Source: Puniceicoccales bacterium (GTDB lineage Bacteria > Verrucomicrobiota > Verrucomicrobiia > Opitutales > UBA953). Taken from it: 15,446 nucleotides of DNA. Within the stretch, counting starts at the first letter, position 1, and the number at the start of each line of letters is the position of its first letter. Below are positions 12,880 to 15,446 of this stretch, in pieces. The DNA is taken from positions 1-15,446 of the forward strand of contig JAITPT010000036.1 of NCBI GenBank assembly GCA_031289285.1. The letters run 5' to 3'. The position numbers were made by a program, and so were the translations under genes. The notes under the pieces are model-generated. The model searched no databases. It was not told where the DNA came from and saw only the letters and a list, made by a program, of their open reading frames with translations.

Positions 12880-15446
12880 GATAAATACATCCGATATTAT
12901 CTCTCTTACTGTTCTGATAGCACGTGGTCAGAAAATTTTGAAGAGGGGATGGTTGGCAGTGTCCCTCATTTCGAGACCAGAAATCCTCCCATTATTCTGC
13001 GTCATCGTTCTAACTTCTCCCAACGCAGTGGGAACGTTACTGCAAGTTTATCAAACATCTTGATGTCCAAGGCCAATAATTCAACCTCAGATTACAATCT
13101 CTCGCGCGGTGCTGATCCAAATGGGCGAACTTTGACCTTACAGAAGAACAGAGGCAAAATCAGCCAAGAACTTGCATCGAAAAGGTTGGATTTTATAACG
13201 GGGGACTAACTAACACTTTCGTGCACATACGATCTTTCCAACACACACAAAAGACGTCATACAAAATTTGTTGGCACGTTTACAGCTCTCTCAATTCCAA
13301 ACATAAAGATCTGGCTAAACTATTTGATGTTCTATCTAGGAATGTGAATAGGCATGAAATTACATATCGATATCGAAGGTGGTCATATCCACATCAGATC
13401 GTTTTATTGGTTTAGAACATTATTTAATTACTGCAGAACCCAATTAACGTTAGCCTTAAACAACATATTTTGTCATTATTAGCATTGAAAATTACTGTAC
13501 ATGTATTTACATTTCTTACATTTCTATGTAAATTTCCAATATTGATTAACATTTTCTGAATAGGTATCAGAAATAAGACCAGTTGGTTTCATGGTTCGCT
13601 GCTGAGGTTTTCCTTCTCCATAGCAGAAATGGAAAAATGTTATATTTTATTTTATTATTATTTGTGTTAATTCTAGTAACAGTAGCGGTAGTGGTAAGGA
13701 TATTCATTCCTTATGCGACATTATATTTATTTTCATTAAAGCCGTATTTCTTAAAAGTAACAATAGTATCAAGCATATATTGATACTTCATATCCATACC
13801 TAACATATTTATACGATACCGTATCGTATGGATTTATCGATATGAAATTACATCCCGAATTTCATATCATACTTAAAGCTAAAAATATCACCTCAGCCCT
13901 TCGTGCTCTATCATACTTCAGACAAAAGTTGCTTATATATTCTTAAGAGTTGTGTTTCCATAAAGTTAACACAATTATACATTAAACGTAGCTAGTGTTT
14001 ACTTATTTATTTTTGTTACTTGATGACGCTTTTTCAACTTAATAAGTTACACAGCGTCAATTAAAATGGATACTAGACCGTAAATAGCGAATAGATAAGG
14101 TTTTGTAAGGAGTTGGAGTTATATGCTGTGTGAAGGTACCCATTCACAAATTGAGGGAAACCCTCGTATGGGATGACCAGTAGATCGGCCCACGTTGAAA
14201 ACCTATAGAACACTACGTCACAACCGCTCGGTTAGGAGCTAGAGTCGTTAAGGCTTGAATTGTCCACAAATTCTTCTTTTCTAATTCGTTCGAGCTTGCA
14301 TTGCAAATTGAATAGCTGTTTGGTGTGATGATACTTGCATTCGTCTGAGTACCATGAAAGTTAGCCACTATGTCTTCAGATATAGTTTTATAACAGTGTC
14401 ATCTATTCCCTTATGTTCATTCTACAATCCCGTTCGATATTTATAACCGTAACAGTGCTTAAGTAGCAGGTTACAGTCGAGACTCATACATCTAAAAGTA
14501 ACTTAGAAATCGGTCACTGACTTATTAACAAGACTCGGATATCTGTGATAATTAGCTGTTCCACGTGCACTGATTAAAATAGTGGGGTACAGGGTAATGA
14601 TGTTTTGCAAATAAATATAAAAAATGGACTTACATTTAGCTAACGCCACGGTACATGTTTCCAAGCATTCAACAGGCTTTCATACGGACAGGAAGTCTGC
14701 TGTTGTGGGCTGCATTATGGTTCATCACCACTGCGAATAATGTTCTTCTAAATCCAACTTACACCTTTCACAACTTTTCACAGTCTGTCTTATTTTTATC
14801 TTCCCATCTATTCCCACGTCTCCCAAGATATCTTCTGTCACGACTTTCAAAAGAAAAATTTAACATATTTCTTGTTTCCTCCTTCACTTAAGTCTCTTTC
14901 AATTAGTCGTCTCGACAATACAACTAAGAGTCTAGGATCGAACAGAACTTCAGGTGACTGTCGAGACGATTGTAATGGAATCCGAATATTATAGTTCCGT
15001 TTAAAACAATCACTGAACTCTCTTCTGTGCCAGTTTAAGCTTGTCATGCCTTCTTCTTCTCAAGTTGCTTATTTGGGAGAGACGAAATTCCAAGACTGTG
15101 AATGGATGATGAAAAAGACTGGAATGAAACAGGAACAAATGGCCTAAATTAGCCCACGCTATGAAACCCTGAGAACCTGGGCTTGTAGCCACATTTCCCT
15201 GCTTTCTAACAAACATTAGGAGTCGAATTATCCCCGACGTCACAATAACATAGCCAGTTAATTGTCCATATCAATTTAATAAATGTGTAAGCACAAATAT
15301 TCCCCATCCTCTAGCTTTATTCAAAATCAATATTTAATCCCGATCATTTTCCGGTCTAAAAACATACAGATTGTTTGACGTCCATTAAATTGATTGCGTA
15401 GCTTTTTCCATTATATCCAGCATACAGCGAACAACAGGCCCTAATT
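12880..15446. other. AT-rich, gene-free sequence, probably eukaryotic (host or contaminant)
   Basis: The base composition changes sharply. The first 330 bases are intermediate in GC and the rest is AT-rich, with stop codons frequent in all frames. The few open frames of 60-110 codons show no family motif, no ribosome-binding sites and no order. Perfect short inverted repeats cluster at 13765-13867, and an 11-bp pair lies at 14907-14917/14959-14969. I see no tRNA, rRNA or bacterial terminator. It most resembles intergenic animal DNA, but the source cannot be identified from the sequence alone. Confidence 0.65.
13765..13867. repeat. Cluster of three perfect inverted repeats in the AT-rich part
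   Basis: AGTATCAA-N7-TTGATACT (13765-13787), ATACGATAC-C-GTATCGTAT (13811-13829) and ATATGAAATT-N8-AATTTCATAT (13840-13867) follow one another within about 100 bases. They could extrude as hairpins and resemble foldback or MITE remnants. Function is unknown. Confidence 0.6.

Noticed and set aside
14655..14891. 78-codon frame in the AT-rich region, partly hydrophobic
   Set aside because: Isolated, no homology pattern, no initiation signal, in eukaryote-like DNA; expected by chance.

Overview
The window joins two unlike kinds of DNA. Positions 1 to about 12,800 are GC-rich, gene-dense bacterial sequence. Positions from about 12,880 to the end are AT-rich, carry no recognisable gene and look eukaryotic, perhaps from an animal host. 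The boundary is a C homopolymer of about 60 bases (12810-12870), so the join is most simply an assembly chimera or binning error. The bacterium has an outer membrane (two exported beta-barrel proteins ending in Phe). It starts most genes without a clear Shine-Dalgarno sequence and carries many short dispersed repeats. A secreted GH95 fucosidase, a RAYT transposase with GGGGACAGGTCC-type boxes and the repeat style recall Opitutae-like Verrucomicrobiota. That placement is inference, not proof.

Layout. 1-286 (-): 5' part of a REP-associated tyrosine transposase (RAYT), with two related boxes just upstream. 419-2989 (+): exported GH95 alpha-L-fucosidase. 3212-3715: four and a half copies of a 109-112 bp repeat that contains the RAYT-upstream box and a GTAG-plus-palindrome core. 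3732-4922 (+): argC with an odd low-complexity N-terminus, followed by a hairpin-rich segment ending in a strong terminator (5105-5145). 8228 to 5361 (-): folD, an RDD-family membrane protein and a beta-barrel protein with four HGIAPLTPEQQ repeats, possibly one transcription unit. 8318-8484: a 43-bp inverted repeat, then a promoter, tRNA-Gly(TCC) and its terminator (8511-8693). 9396-8743 (-): aquaporin-family channel. 9567-10205 (+): VapBC-type toxin-antitoxin pair, followed by the C-terminal remnant of a transketolase gene (10297-10413). 10839-10465 (-): XRE-family regulator. 11116-11802 (+): second outer-membrane barrel protein, followed at once by a 161-bp foldback element flanked by TTGAA. 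12432-12145 (-): decayed zeta-toxin-like ATPase.

The genes do not form one pathway. Housekeeping genes (argC, folD, tRNA-Gly) are scattered among accessory and decaying ones (RAYT and its repeats, VapBC, transketolase and zeta-toxin remnants, MITE-like element). The best leads are the repeat array and its likely RAYT partner, the foldback element, the repeat-bearing barrel protein and the aquaporin that lacks its selectivity-filter arginine.
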